This document shows positions 35,901 to 46,852 of a stretch of 64,000 nucleotides of DNA, piece after piece. The notes beneath the pieces were generated by a model. The model did no database searches, was not told the DNA's origin, and was given only the letters and a program-made list of their open reading frames with translations. The stretch is from the NCBI RefSeq assembly GCF_943734655.1, contig NC_071355.1, positions 207,439,603 to 207,503,602 on the forward strand. The letters are read 5' to 3'. Made by a program: the position numbers and the translations under genes. Position 1 is the stretch's first letter; every line of letters starts with the position of its first letter. The stretch is from Sabethes cyaneus. Lineage: Eukaryota > Arthropoda > Insecta > Diptera > Culicidae.

Positions 35901-35975
35901 TCCAAGACCGAGTAATGTGGAGACGGCTCCTGAATTCGGCATGGATTCGATAAGCGGATCGTCGTCGAAAAAGTT
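32917..35975 (+). pseudogene. Longest copy of the non-LTR retrotransposon: endonuclease plus RT (copy B)
   Basis: Order of domains: APE-type endonuclease from about 33145 (TWNVRTLL, IQEVRWPKTGERE), a frameshift, then YSLINVYAPTNDK, GDTNAQVG, QIDHVLVDGR and DSVHCLV, where the usual catalytic SDH is SVH. A basic linker follows (RRKKRQHWDRVLAEAE, RSLFNTIKGIRSR), then the RT: DGIPAELLKVGSERL, LICPIYKKGH, CNNYRGITLL, GEYQCGF. A TGA stop follows GEYQCGF. Next come TTDQMFTLRQILDKFQEF, FIDFKAVYNSVK, LKQGDGLSNLLFNIALE and FVDDIDI (FADD usual). The C-terminal DQRALGVFERKILRSILGG and RGRPRTRWMSA end at a stop near 35880. Lesions include frameshifts near 33280, 34070, 34450 and 35168, a small duplication near 34850 and a deletion of about 50 nt at 35568. 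The tail GTTAAGTTAAGTAA resembles short tandem 3-prime tails of RTE-like elements. The 5-prime limit is approximate. Confidence 0.85.
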
Positions 35976-36099
35976 AAGTTAAGTAATGCATATACCTACT
36001 TAATACGAATTACACTCAAAATCAAAATTTATGCAAGCGTCTTATTTTTGAGACAATTTTCTTTACTGATAGTAATTAGTATTCACCCTGTATAGCCAG

Positions 36100-36753
36100 T
36101 AGAGTAACGAGGGGTAAAAGGGCGATTCAGTGATTTATCGGTGCAGATTCCGAGTAAATTTTCTACATTGGCATGGATGGGTGACTACTTTGACAACTTA
36201 AATCTAACGTAAACTTTGGTTGCTTACGAAGCATAGTTGCTGAGTTATATGCAAATGTTATTTTAGGGCGGTTTTGATGTAATTTTTCGTTATACGGCAA
36301 ATACGATATCAAAAGGACGATATTACTTGTTGAAAATTTGTAGCAGCGTTTTACATCGCTCACATATCTGTTTTGAAAATACGGCGAAAATAACTTACAA
36401 AATATATTTCGCTTTTCCGTAATTTAATCTAACCCCGTCTACCGCCTAACTGGGTAAAAGTTCGATTCACGGACGGGGCAAAAGTGCGATTCATGGACGA
36501 AACAAAAATGCAAACGTGATTATATACAGTTTTAGGCACTGTATTACAGATACTAGAAGTGCGATTCTGCACTTGATCAGAAGAAAGAAGAATTTATTTT
36601 GCAAAACACTATTACCGCAGATGATTTATAGTTGAATGTCAAGGCATTGAGTTACTGCACCGCTATAAAATATATTATGTTGTTGTCCTTCTTTATATCT
36701 CACGAAAATTGATGACAACTTCAAATATCACACTTATGCCCCGCCCTACTCTA
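36100..36753. mobile_element. 654-bp MITE-like element with TAGAGTA ends
   Basis: The left end TAGAGTAACGAGGGGTAAAA and the inverse of the right end TAGAGTAGGGCGGGGCATAA match at about 20 of 27 positions. GGGGCAAAAGTGCGATTCA-like words repeat internally near 36110 and 36475. TA at each edge fits a TA target. A minus-strand frame at 36163-36363 has no motif. Confidence 0.55.
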
Positions 36754-36795
36754 TATAAAAATGTTATTCCACGCTAGTTCTCAGCGCTGCATTTA

Positions 36796-36900
36796 CAGGG
36801 ATACCTCGATGTAAGACAACTTCGGCATAAAACAACCTAGATACAAAAAAAAACTCGATATAAGACCATTTTTACCTCGATATAAGACAAATTCCTTTTA
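36796..36900. mobile_element. Pogo/Tigger-like terminal fragment
   Basis: CAGGGATACCTCGATGTAAG followed by ACCTAGATAC and two further CTCGATATAAGAC words resembles the terminal repeats of pogo/Tigger-type elements, which commonly contain ACCTCGATATAA. Preceded by TA. No opposite end is found, so this is a fragment at best. Confidence 0.4.
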
Positions 36901-37134
36901 CATAACTGTCAATAACACTAGAGCTCAGATTCATTCTAAAAGCGGCGACGTGAAGATGTTCATTATTTCAAAATAATACAAACAATTATAAAAAAGGCAA
37001 GGACTGAATACAGCGAAAAGGAACTCATGAGCCACTCCGGCTCTCTGCTGGTATAAGTAAGAAGTAAGAAGAAATAAGTCAACACTAAATTGCTGCTAAC
37101 ACTACAAACGCTCAGTCTCTACGAATCTCGTCGA

Positions 37135-37503
37135 TTTCGATTCATACTGCCTGTGCAAAATGAATAAAGGAATGCAAATTAATGCATTGTACATAGATCT
37201 AAGAAAAGCTTTTGATCGGGTAGATCAGTTGGATTTATCTTTAAAATCGCAAAGGTGTTCCGTTACCCGACTGTTTTCGATCATTGTAGTACTCACTTGT
37301 ACGGTCTGTTTTGGAATTTGGATCTGTTCTCTGGTGTCCTTAACAACAAATTTGGATCGTTAAAATCGAAGCAGTACAGAAAAAAATCTTACGCTATGGT
37401 TTACGCAGTCTTCCAAGGAGTGATTCCAGAAATCTACCGCCATATGAGGAACGTTTTGGTAACGCTACCAGATCAGTTTGTGTACAAGGATTGCCATCAA
37501 AAT
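37135..37503 (+). pseudogene. Jockey-like RT remnant with internal deletion
   Basis: Reads MNKGMQINALYIDLRKAFDR, the RT block containing the first catalytic Asp. After a large deletion and frame changes come KIEAVQKKILRYGLRSLPR and DSRNLPPYEERF, which is the C-terminal signature of Jockey/I-type LINE ORF2 proteins. The ADD motif and thumb are missing. Non-functional. Confidence 0.7.
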
Positions 37504-37875
37504 TAATGTAAGCATCTGGAATTAATTCGCGAAAGCGAAATTAAATGGTGAGCCGAAAAAACTTTCATTGTGGTTCCTGCTGGACATTTTTTCTTTATTA
37601 TGTATTGTGTTTGGTTGGCCTGAACTGAACTATTACCCTCTAAAATTGCAATTATCTATTCAATTTTATTTATCGCTGCATTGATAAATATTTCAAAGTT
37701 TAATTTCTCTGAATACGTAGCCAGCAAAAAGTGAAATTTATTTTCGGTATCGATTTCATTAGGATCCATGACTGCCCGACTTCAATCAAGCGTAATCTCT
37801 CAAATGCATTCAAAAGCCGCCCAAACTCCTCCGAAACCTTAAATTAATTTTCTCAACCAAATCAACTACACTTAC

Positions 37876-37935
37876 CACAATCAACGTTTCTCGTGGTGAA
37901 ACTGAACCCAGTCATTCTTCCCCCATCATACTGAC
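37876..37935 (-). CDS. Candidate 60-nt internal coding exon of an unknown host gene
   Basis: On the minus strand a strong polypyrimidine tract (TTTTTTTTATCTTTTTTCC) precedes the acceptor CATTTTCAG. The 60-nt segment is followed by the donor GTG|GTAAGTGT. Only one frame is open, with two leading bases, 19 codons and one trailing base, so the exon is phase-symmetric. The peptide is QYDGGRMTGFSFTTRNVDC; I do not recognise it. It does not join in frame directly to the other exon candidate at 4195-4300, which needs one leading base, so if both belong to one gene another exon lies between. The exon is short, so chance cannot be excluded. Splice sites are observed; gene status is inferred. Confidence 0.4.
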
Positions 37936-40900
37936 CTGAAAATGGAAAAAAGATAAAAAAAAGACGCTATCAATCCACCCTGGTAGGCAATTATCACCAA
38001 TGAAAATAATCATTACAGGCAAAAAAAAAGTGCCGGCAAATTCCATACGTGTGCAATCATGAACTTGATCGACTTCTTTTATTTCGAGCAGCATCGATCG
38101 TAAATTCCGCTAAACCTCTGCCGCAATTGCCCGACCATGGACGACCGAGTTGTGCACCTCGCATATTACCTAGCGAAACCCATTACCCAGACGAGCCCAC
38201 CTTGACCATGATGTGAATCAAAGCAGCGCACAGCGCACGGATGGACTCGGCGCATCAAGGAATTCGCGGAAAACCTATTCGTTTTGTTATTCAAATTTCG
38301 GCTCGGCAGGCTGGGGCGCTAACCCGGCGAACCTAATTCGATTTCATTTTCCGCGCTTCACCGAATGCTGCTGCACCGCTTCTTAAAGGTTCACTTACTC
38401 TATCAGCGCTTCTAGAGCGCGTCAAAGTAGACGGAAAACTTTTACTACCGTGCACGGCCCAAGGGGCTGAACTCACTTCTGCTATGCTAAATAGGCAATC
38501 TCCAGGTGGGTGGTAATTTGATTGCACAGTCATTTATTGTCCGTCAAGATTTTGACGGAGATTAGACGGTACAAGTTAAATAGATTCAAGGCGTAAACAT
38601 ATTTACCTACTCGGGGAAACACTTGTTTCCATGTTCAGATCCTAAAACGTGCATATTTAAATATATGCATCCATGATTGTTGATTGAGCGTTTCGAGTAG
38701 CGCCATAAAATTGAAGAATTTATGATCACTTGGCGCTGATACGAATTGGCCCAGTTTGGATAAAATCCTTTGATTCATAACCGGTAAAGTGGTCAAATTG
38801 CTTTACACCATCTATATCATTCGGACTATGAATAATTAATTTGCTTCTTTTAAACAAAACAGTGCACCTGTATGGCAGATCTAACGCACAAAAAAGCTAA
38901 CGTTTAGATTAGCTGTTTCGTACTTTATCAATAGGAACTTTTTTCTGTGTTACTACAAATCATTTCCGGGTAGTTGAGCTATTGCTGCGAAAAAAAATCA
39001 TCAATTTTCCATTGCATAATTAGTCCTATCCCCTGTACCACGACGGCATCCTTTTACTTGTTTTATAGCCATAATTTATACTAGCTCATCATTTCTCATG
39101 TTAATGATCTTAACCTAATACAGTTTATTACGGTGTCAGTTTTATCTTAGCCCCTGGTACAGTAGAACAATAGCTTTCCTATGATGACTCACTTCTGGAC
39201 GCACCGGCTTTGAGTTTTCAAACGAAAAACAGCTTTCTCATCTGAAGCATAAAAAATTTAAATCGATTTCATCTAGTCCGCGATGATTGCGGTCAAATCG
39301 GTTCACTCTTGGTGGGAGGTACGTATCTTAACGCAGATTTGCGCTAATACGGTGTGAATTTACCATCATTTTTTTTTGTTTCAACTCAGCACTAGCCAGG
39401 GCCGGGAAAAAGGTCAACTCGGTCGGCAGATGTAGGCCAGCGAGCATTCGGTTCTGCACTAGATTATTGTCACTTTGTTTAGCAGCAGCTTCCGCCGCGG
39501 CTGGAGACCATTCCGCGTGCTCCGTCCGCCTGTCGCCAGGTGCGAACCTTTTTAGTTACGGCCCGATGCGTCTCTGGCCGCGATGAAGGTAGAGCAGCAG
39601 CTAATTTGCCGAAAAGATCACGTGCTTCGTGGACCGTGAGCGATTTGTCGCTTTGATGCACACCAGCAACAGCCGCCGCCGCCGGCTGACATTTGTCGAT
39701 TGTGAACACTTAGTTGATTATATAGCATATGCTCGCCGAAACTAATTGTGCTTTGTAACGTGGGCAACAAAATTGATTTTATTAGGTATAAGGGGCAAAA
39801 CGTTCGAACAATGCGAGTTAAAATTTACAATTCGTTCTAGCGAAGCTCGAACACAAAGTCTAGTTAAAGAAATAACGATTGACTAAATCACGTGAAAGCT
39901 CGTAGGTCAAGAATGAGTTGAAATTTATCTTTTATCTAAGCATTACTTCCGTGAATTCACTGAAGTGCCTCAAAGTAGCATGTTGGGACCAATAATTTTC
40001 ACTCTCTCCGTGCATGACTTTTTTTTATTATATATTCGGTTCTTTTCTACCGGAAATAAGTAGTCGGTTTAACAACTATAATAAGAAGCTGTAAGCATGC
40101 AACATGAAACTATGAAGACAGTTTCATACAGTCAGTGTATTCGCAAGTTTAATTTCATCTAACATTAGTAGCCAGTCTAAAAACCATGTTTAGGGGTTGG
40201 AAAAGCTATTTCCGGTATTCAACATTATTATCTATCATGAAAAGGGAGGTTGACATCACGTTGTGCTATAACGTTTTTCATCGCAGCCAAAAGCGAATCG
40301 ATGCAGCTTTAGTGCAAAATGGCAGTCCTTTTTTTTTTGTAAGACAGGAAAAGGTTTCATTCTACTTAATACTCGTTCCGCAATTTAACAACGGTACACG
40401 GAAGATATGTAATTATGTGAACATTTGAACATTTCTCGTAACAAGCTGGCAATCGCAATCGGCTGCAAATATCCGCCTCATAAAACGGCAAACCATCACT
40501 TCTTGTTATTACTATACATAAAAGCAGCAGTCGATAACTGGCGAATGCTTCAATCAAAAGGAAAAGGATGGTGCCTAATATTATTATCAACAATAACACA
40601 CAAAAAATACGTTGCATACTTCAGTCCAGAGCAACCTGGCATATTATTTTATCATTATATCAAGTAATAACATCAATTATCCAGTAATGATTTGATTGAT
40701 AAATGGGCCACGAACTTCAAGAGCCCATTAGGATTAAATTTGAAAATCAACTACTACTAGTTGCCCGAATAGCCCGAACAAAGAAAGACTACTTTGAAAT
40801 TACAATGGAATGTTTGACCGAACGAGTTTATTCATTTTAAAATATGTGGAGAATTTCTATTTTATCTTGTTTCTCATGAAAAAATCAGCAAAAAATATTT

Positions 40901-41289
40901 GCATTTTAGCTACGCTAAAAATAAACACGATCGTTAGACGATTCGTTGTCTTACCGATAACAGAAATTAAGTCGGATGAATGAAAATCACAATTTGCATT
41001 TTGCAAACGCTGCAATTTCAATTCTTGGATCTGGTAAAAAGGTAAATAAAAGTGTAATAACCAATCTTGCTATCGGAAAAGTATGCAAACTTTTTTGTAA
41101 ACTTCGTATTCCTCAGCCAATTTCACATTGTCTGGGTGAACATCGAACTTCATCCAACAATTCAATTGGTTTGCAATATGTTTTTTGATATCAAGCCAAT
41201 GAATAACCGACATGCATACCTATACATTACGGTATTACTTTATAGTGCTGCAAGTGAAATTGCTTTCGTTTTACGTGCATGTCAACAAA
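37936..41289. other. No supported gene
   Basis: 38140-38540 and 39400-39710 are GC-richer patches in an AT-rich background. Frames there (38333-38533 and 39479-39709, minus) are short and unrecognised. Frames at 40186-40667 and 40976-41294 are AT-rich and overlap on both strands. If the 37876 exon is real, the part to its right is upstream intron. Confidence 0.35.
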
Positions 41290-41520
41290 CGTAACATTTC
41301 GCAAAATTTAGTTTTATTATTATTCAATTTCAGTTGTTCGGCTTTGGACCAATATTTCATACCATAATGAAAATTTTAAGCTTTGGCAAACCGTACAATG
41401 CCATCGGTACAAAATTTTATATCCCAGTGTCGTAGAGTAATTATTTCTATCATTATTGTATTGTACACTATCAATATAATAAGTTCAAGCACACTTCCTT
41501 GAGGAACTTCATATATATAT
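41290..41520 (-). pseudogene. Jockey-like RT scrap
   Basis: The minus strand reads YEVPQGSVLELIILIVYNND, matching the RT block usually seen as GVPQGSVLGPLLF.IYIND. Further along come degraded pieces such as KAEQLKLNNNKTKF, which resembles the helix after the ADD motif. Frames are shifted and the catalytic Asp pair is not visible. Confidence 0.5.
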
Positions 41521-42421
41521 TTCATTTACACAACGATTTTAGGTCAAATGTTAAAAGCAGTTCAAAACGGATCAATGGATATAAAAATCTTCGGATAGAT
41601 ATATTAATGAAGATGTTCAAAACCTTTTCATCTTTAGAACGACAGTCGTAGAACGCGCTTATGAAAATCCGCGAATTGTACTTCTATTTGACGCTTACAT
41701 ATCTAAGTCAACAAAAGCTAAGTTCAATTCAAATTGATCACCATTTGCTTTGATTACTAGGCTCAAACGATTCCTGAAATTGAATAAAAAGATTCGCGAT
41801 AGATACGTATTTCACCTACGACTTTGCAGGCTTCATCAGTGTCTGTTTTAGAACTCCTTCAGTCACAAACGATTGTTCCTAAACTCTCGAATCGTGCTTT
41901 TCTTTAATACAGGTACTCATACTCATTTAACACGTTTTGAACGTAAACACATTTCAAAAAACCTATTTAATATTTTTTTTCAAATCTAGTAAACTCTCCT
42001 GACACCACTCAAGGGTAGACAGAGAGGACCAGATGGACTTATTAATGAAAACAATATCTAAAAAAAATCGATGTCTCCAACTTTCCCAGAAAACCTCAAG
42101 CGAAATTTTTCGGTTTTTTGGGCCATGCCTATTCTTTACTGTTGAACCAAGCATCGCAGAACAAAGATTTTTTATGAAGATGCTAGAAAAGTTTCTCAGC
42201 AATCTAGGAAAATATCAGTTGAAAAAAGTTTTTCAAAGTTCAAAAGCATTTTTTTTTTAATTTTTGATTCTTTTATAAAGTTAACTACGCTCGTATGTTC
42301 AATTTCATGAAATTCTGAGACTTTTCAGCCCACATTTTACGGTACTTTGTCAAAATAACCAAGAATTAATCACAGGAAATCTGTGAGGAAAAGCGACTTG
42401 AGTTGACAAAATAAGTGATTC
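41521..42421. other. No supported gene; probable old repeat debris
   Basis: AT-rich. Around 41800-41860 the words ATACGTATTTCACCTACGAC and GGCTTCATCAGTGTC look repeat-like, but I cannot assign a family. Confidence 0.3.
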
Positions 42422-42590
42422 TCAAATTGGCACAAAAAATGTGAAAAATAATGGTCCTACATTACTTCCCTGTGGAACACTTAGAAAATGTCGTGGAACG
42501 AATTTGTGGAAACTTATTGTAGAAACTGCAAGACTTGCTAGACGAAACGATTTGTCATGTATGTCTGAATTTAGCAACATTTCAGCTGTC
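42422..42590 (-). pseudogene. Jockey-like RT scrap (VPQGSNVGPLFF)
   Basis: The minus strand gives NSDIHDKSFRLASL and then FVPRHFLSVPQGSNVGPLFF. The VPQGS..GPL block is the conserved RT turn before the strand leading to the catalytic pair. The fragment is limited to this part and runs into a stop at its end. Confidence 0.6.
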
Positions 42591-42599
42591 TTGATAACG

Positions 42600-42845
42600 A
42601 ATAACGAATAACGATAACGAAACGAAAACTGACAAAAAAGTGACGAAAAGACAAAAAACGGAAAAACGACGACAAACAAAAACTGATAAAAAGATAACAA
42701 AACAACGAGGAAAAGGCAACAAAATGATGTTGAAAAGATGCTCAAACAGTATCAAAAAACAACAGAACAACAAAAACGGCAAAACAGATCATCGAAAAAG
42801 GCAAAAATATGTCAAAATAAAAAAAAATATTCCGGTTTGACAAGC
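42600..42845. repeat. A-rich degenerate repeat (ACGAAAAGAC-like), copy 1
   Basis: Runs of ACGAAAAGACAAAAAACGG type words. Its segment from ACAAACAAAAACTGATAAAA through TTGAAAAGATGCTCAAA to CATCGAAAAAGGCAAAAA matches 43376-43610 in the same orientation. Confidence 0.6.
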
Positions 42846-42954
42846 AATCATAACGACAAGCACTGCTAAGCCCGAGTATTGTTAACTTTTTTGCAAAGCG
42901 ACATGAGTTGACAAAATAGGTGAGTGTTAAATTGATATAAAACAGGCGATAGAC

Positions 42955-42960
42955 AATGAG

Positions 42961-43026
<66 letters not shown>

Positions 43027-43027
43027 A

Positions 43028-43094
<67 letters not shown>

Positions 43095-43119
43095 ACACAC
43101 ACACACACACACATACACA

Positions 43120-43213
<94 letters not shown>

Positions 43214-43330
43214 ACACTCACACACGGATATTGCTCAGTTCGTCGAGCTCTGTCGATTGGTATATGTGACCCGATCAAATTCGTGTTTTTCGGCCAATTT
43301 CTAAACCTTTGTTATTTTTATTTTATTTTA
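42955..43330 (-). mobile_element. Reverse-oriented GT-tract element fragment carrying a CA microsatellite
   Basis: Read on the minus strand: AACAAAGGTTTAGAAATTGG, CCGAAAAACACGAATTTGAT, GGGTCACATATACCAATCGA and GAGCAATATCCGTGTGTGAG, then the GT run. This is the same order as at 17240-17380. Beyond the run the minus strand reads TCTATCGCCTGTTTTATA, as at 17393. Confidence 0.8.
42963..43212. repeat. (CA)n microsatellite, about 250 bp
   Basis: Nearly continuous CA dinucleotides with scattered ATA, AAA and AGA interruptions. Large Cys-Val or His-Thr frames across it are translations of the dinucleotide and not genes. It has expanded inside a transposable-element fragment. Confidence 0.95.
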
Positions 43331-43339
43331 TTTTTACAA

Positions 43340-43700
43340 AGGTAAAACGTGAAGAAAAATAAAGGGCAAAACAATGACAAACAAAAACTGAAGAAAAGAT
43401 GGCAAAAGCGATCTCTGCACATTTCGGTCCGCGGCACAAAGCCTTTGCGAGATTCGTTGAGTCTCTGATAGAACTTCCGTGTGTCGTGCAAGCGGTACAG
43501 CTGCTCGAGGCGAAAGGCGACAAAATTATATTGAAAAGATGCCCAAAGAGCACCAAAAAAAACAACAACAAAACTGCAATATGTCATCGAAAAAAGCAAA
43601 AAAAAGTCAAAAGCAAATATTAAAAACAACGAAAAGATGACCTAAATACGTTGACAAAAAGACGGCGAAAGGCTTCGAAAACACTACAAGATAACGAAAA
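43340..43700. repeat. A-rich degenerate repeat, copy 2, split by RT-element debris
   Basis: Same words as at 42600-42845 (ACAAACAAAAACTGAAGAAA, TTGAAAAGATGCCCAAA, CATCGAAAAAAGCAAAAA). The GC-richer segment 43416-43514 interrupts it. Confidence 0.55.
43416..43514 (-). pseudogene. Non-LTR linker-region fragment
   Basis: The minus strand reads RLEQLYRLHDTRKFYQRLNE followed by SRKGFVPRTEMCRD. This matches the region between endonuclease and RT in RTE-like elements, where a pattern of HDTR.FY..LN.SR..F.P...MC.D is common; compare HDTRSLFNTIKGIRSR in the 33-36 kb copy. Only about 33 codons survive. Confidence 0.55.
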
Positions 43701-43717
43701 GACGACGAAATCAGTAG

Positions 43718-44199
43718 AATATATATAGAATGCCAGTGTCGCTGTTTTTTTAAGGGACTCATTGTGGTAAACATGATGCTAACAATCTGTATCAAGTCTG
43801 TGAATCGGGAACTTCATTGTCAAAGTTGCTCATTGTTATTTATCTGTTCTTTATCTGTGCGCTGGATGGTGCTGTCATCAGTGCGCTCATCGCTGTCTTT
43901 TCATGCCAGTGAAATGTTTTTAAACGCTAATTTTCTTTTCGTCCGGATGAATTGAATCCCAAAACTGCGCCTTTTTGCACCGATTTTTTCAGAAATTTGA
44001 AGCAAGCGAAGTTTACAATCACATTACTTGGCAGCCATATTCGAAATTTCAAACTGGTTGTCAAAGTTTGACAATGAGATTCCCCTTTTGATGAATCTCA
44101 GGCACACACACATATGCATATGTACTGTAAATACATTATCTGAATATGTATGATGTTTACCACGCGCACTACAGCGACACTGGTATTCTATATATATTG
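43718..44199. mobile_element. MITE with about 28-bp and longer imperfect terminal repeats
   Basis: Left AATATATATAGAATGCCAGT..GTCGCTGT (43719-43747) pairs with right ACAGCGACACTGGTATTC..TATATATATT (44171-44198). Further inward TGGTAAACATGATG and ATGATGTTTACCA also pair. Internal frames on both strands are short and unrecognised. Confidence 0.7.
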
Positions 44200-45200
44200 A
44201 TTATACTACGAAATCGAATCAAAATTATTTTAGTAGTGACAAGTTCATCCACTAGGTTCTATGTCTATCACGTATTGAATGGTGCTTTCAATATCAATAT
44301 AACTAAGACGCTGATGAAATTGAATGCCTGAAATTAAAAAGTCAAATATTATCATTTTCATTGATATTATCTAACTCAATTATTGAATCATACAATAATT
44401 TTTCAGCATATTATATTAGGCATTCATGATATTGACAGCATCTCGATGATATTGATATTTCAATATCAACAGCATCTTAACGATATTGATATTATGTGTC
44501 AATCACTGCTCAATATATATGAATGACAGCTATGTTCATACGGCTTTGTGTGTAAGTGAAACAGATGCAAGCAGTGGAGAGAAAACAAATATAAATGAGA
44601 ACGAAAAAGCTTTCTGTCAAACGTGATCCTTTACACTGAGGTAAAAAAGTTTTGAGCATTTGAATTTTCAGTCGAAAAATTGCAGCACTGCTCTCAGTAC
44701 TTGTGTAGAGGACCGGTTTGGTTGATTTTTTTTTCGACAAACAAAAAAAAATATTTAAATTGTGACGTGAATAGCCGTATTTCGATAACTCAATTTTTCA
44801 ACTTTTGCTGCATTTTTAAACAAATCGTTACATTTCGCAAACAGTAAGAGATATATAATTACTATGTACAGCAAAGTTGCTTATTTTACTGTGCTCTACA
44901 ACTTTTGTGAAGACACTGTACTTTTCTGGACGCATTTGAAAAAACAAAAAGTTGTATCACCCTAATAGATAGATTTTCGGTCACCCTAATAGCGTTAAAA
45001 GTTGTGCTGTATTTTTTTATAAACTTTTCCAAAGATACGCCACATGGAAAATTACGCATTTTTACGCTAGACCAAATGATCGTGTTTTTGATTCATAGCA
45101 GTTAAATTTCTCTAAATAATTTTATCAATATTTTATTAAATAACTTTTGATCCGTAGTAGACACGAGGCGACGTACGCGGGTTACAGCTAGTATAATATA
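44200..45200. other. Repeat debris, no gene
   Basis: 44260-44500 is rich in GATATTGATATT/AATATCAATATC words. 44830-44975 matches 52140-52240 (CATTTCGCAAACAGTAAGAG, ATTACTATGTACAGCAAAGT) and, inverted, 49345-49440. 45175-45191 reads CGCGGGTTACAGCTAG followed by T, which looks like a Helitron 3-prime end (CTAG|T), but no matching 5-prime end was found. Confidence 0.5.
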
Positions 45201-45440
45201 GGGCACGGGAGGGTATTTTCAGCCCATTTAGCGATTATATCTAATTTTTCTAATCTAATAGTTCTAGTGGAACAACAGGTGGTTTTGACGTTCTTTGAAT
45301 AAAAAATAGTAGATTGCTTACAGTTTTAAGAAAATAGTTAAAACATATTAAAATTGTATGTCGGCAAAGTACTTTTAGTGGCGAAAGAAAAGGCAAATAG
45401 GCTGAATTTAGAAACCTGCTGAAAATACCCTCCCGTACCC
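45201..45440. mobile_element. 240-bp MITE with 23-bp terminal inverted repeats
   Basis: The left end GGGCACGGGAGGGTATTTTC+AGC and the inverse of the right end GGGTACGGGAGGGTATTTTC+AGC differ at one position. It abuts the foldback element that starts at 45439, sharing two bases. Confidence 0.8.
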
Positions 45441-46852
45441 ACGGTGTTCAAAATACCGTTATTAAAAAATAAAATAGGCCATTTAAACAAAAAATGCCAG
45501 TTGGTTTGTATTGCCATCCTACACCTCTGAGCCAATTTTTAAAAAATTGATCGACGAAGTTTTGAGTTACGCCCTTTTAAAGTTTTAAAAGGTAGACTGC
45601 TCATATAAAGTACATAAAAATCTTCAATGACTCTTCCAAAATGAACGTAACTCACAGCTGGTATTAATTTTTTATGCAACATATGCCCATTGCCGACTAT
45701 TTTAGGAGTTTTACGCTGTACTGGAACTAACCGGAAATGTTCCGGAATAAGTTATCGCTGTGGGAAATATCCAGTATCGAACATGAACAAATACTTATCA
45801 TGCGACATCTCAAATTACGCCAGAATTTAAAAACTAGATCACTGACAGTCAGATCAACTACCTAGCGCCACGTTGGTTATATATGGACAAGTTCCGGGGA
45901 CTTCCGGAAACACCCAGACCAGTGGCCAGTTTTGTCCATAAACAAAAACTTATCGTGCGGCACCTTAAATCACACTTGAATTCAATAACTAGATCAATGA
46001 AAGCCAAATTTGCCATCTAGGTTCAGGTTTGGTCATATCTGGACATGTTTGGGGGACTCCAAAAAACCCTAGGAAATGACCAATTTCGAACATGAACAAA
46101 AACTCATCATATGATACCTTAAATCACACTAAAACTTTTAAAATAGATCCAAGTAAGCCAAATTGAGTACCAAGAAGTACAATGACTAATTCCGAACATG
46201 TCTTTATTATCAAAAATGTACCACATTGTGTTATTGACTTCCCAGGGGTTCCCGGGGTCCCCCAAATATGTCCAAATATGACCAAATCTAACCCTAGATA
46301 GTAGATTTGGCTTCCATTGATCTAGTTATTGAAATCTAGTGTCATTGTTCACGGACGAAATTGGCCACTTGTTTGGGTGTTTCCGCAAGTCCCCGGAACT
46401 TGTCCATATATAACCAACGTGGTGCTAGGTAGTTGATCTGACTGTCAGTGATCTAGTTTTTAAATTCTGGCGTAATTTGAGGCGTAGCATGATAAGTATT
46501 TGTTCATGCTCGATACTGGATATTTTCCACAGCAATAATTTATCCGGAACATTTCTGGTTAGTCCCAATACAGCGTAAAACTCCTAACATGGTCGGCAAT
46601 GGGCATATGTTGCATAAAAAATCAATACCAGCTGTGATTTACGTTCATTTTGGAAGTGTCATTAAAGATTTTTATTTACTTTATATGAGCAATCTACCCT
46701 TTAAAACTTCAAAAGTGCGTAACTCAAAAATTCGTCGACCGATTTTTTTTTTAAATTGGTTCAGAGGTGTAGGATGGCAATACAAACCAACTGGCATTTT
46801 GTGTTTAAATGGCCTATTTTATTTTTTAATAACGGTATTTTGAACACCGTGG
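45439..46852. mobile_element. Foldback-like element with long, internally repetitive inverted arms
   Basis: The left arm runs from 45439 (CCACGGTGTTCAAAATACCG) to about 46073. The right arm is its inverse, from about 46238 to 46852. The arms agree over several hundred bp with scattered substitutions, for example GCATATGTTGCATAAAAAAT versus its complement near 45671. Each arm contains tandem units of about 150-155 bp with the words GAACATGAACAAA-ACTTATC and AACTAGATCA (near 45780, 45938, 46090). Arms made of tandem repeats around a short unrepetitive centre of roughly 160 bp are the architecture of foldback elements. No coding region; the frame at 46589-46843 lies in the arm. Confidence 0.8.

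Noticed and set aside
38399..38486. 88-nt minus-strand segment between AG and GTAAGT with one open frame
   Set aside because: The acceptor lacks a convincing polypyrimidine tract and its phase does not fit the 37876 candidate; chance seems more likely.
42742..43345. Cys-Val-rich and His-Thr-rich open frames
   Set aside because: Translations of a CA/GT dinucleotide tract.
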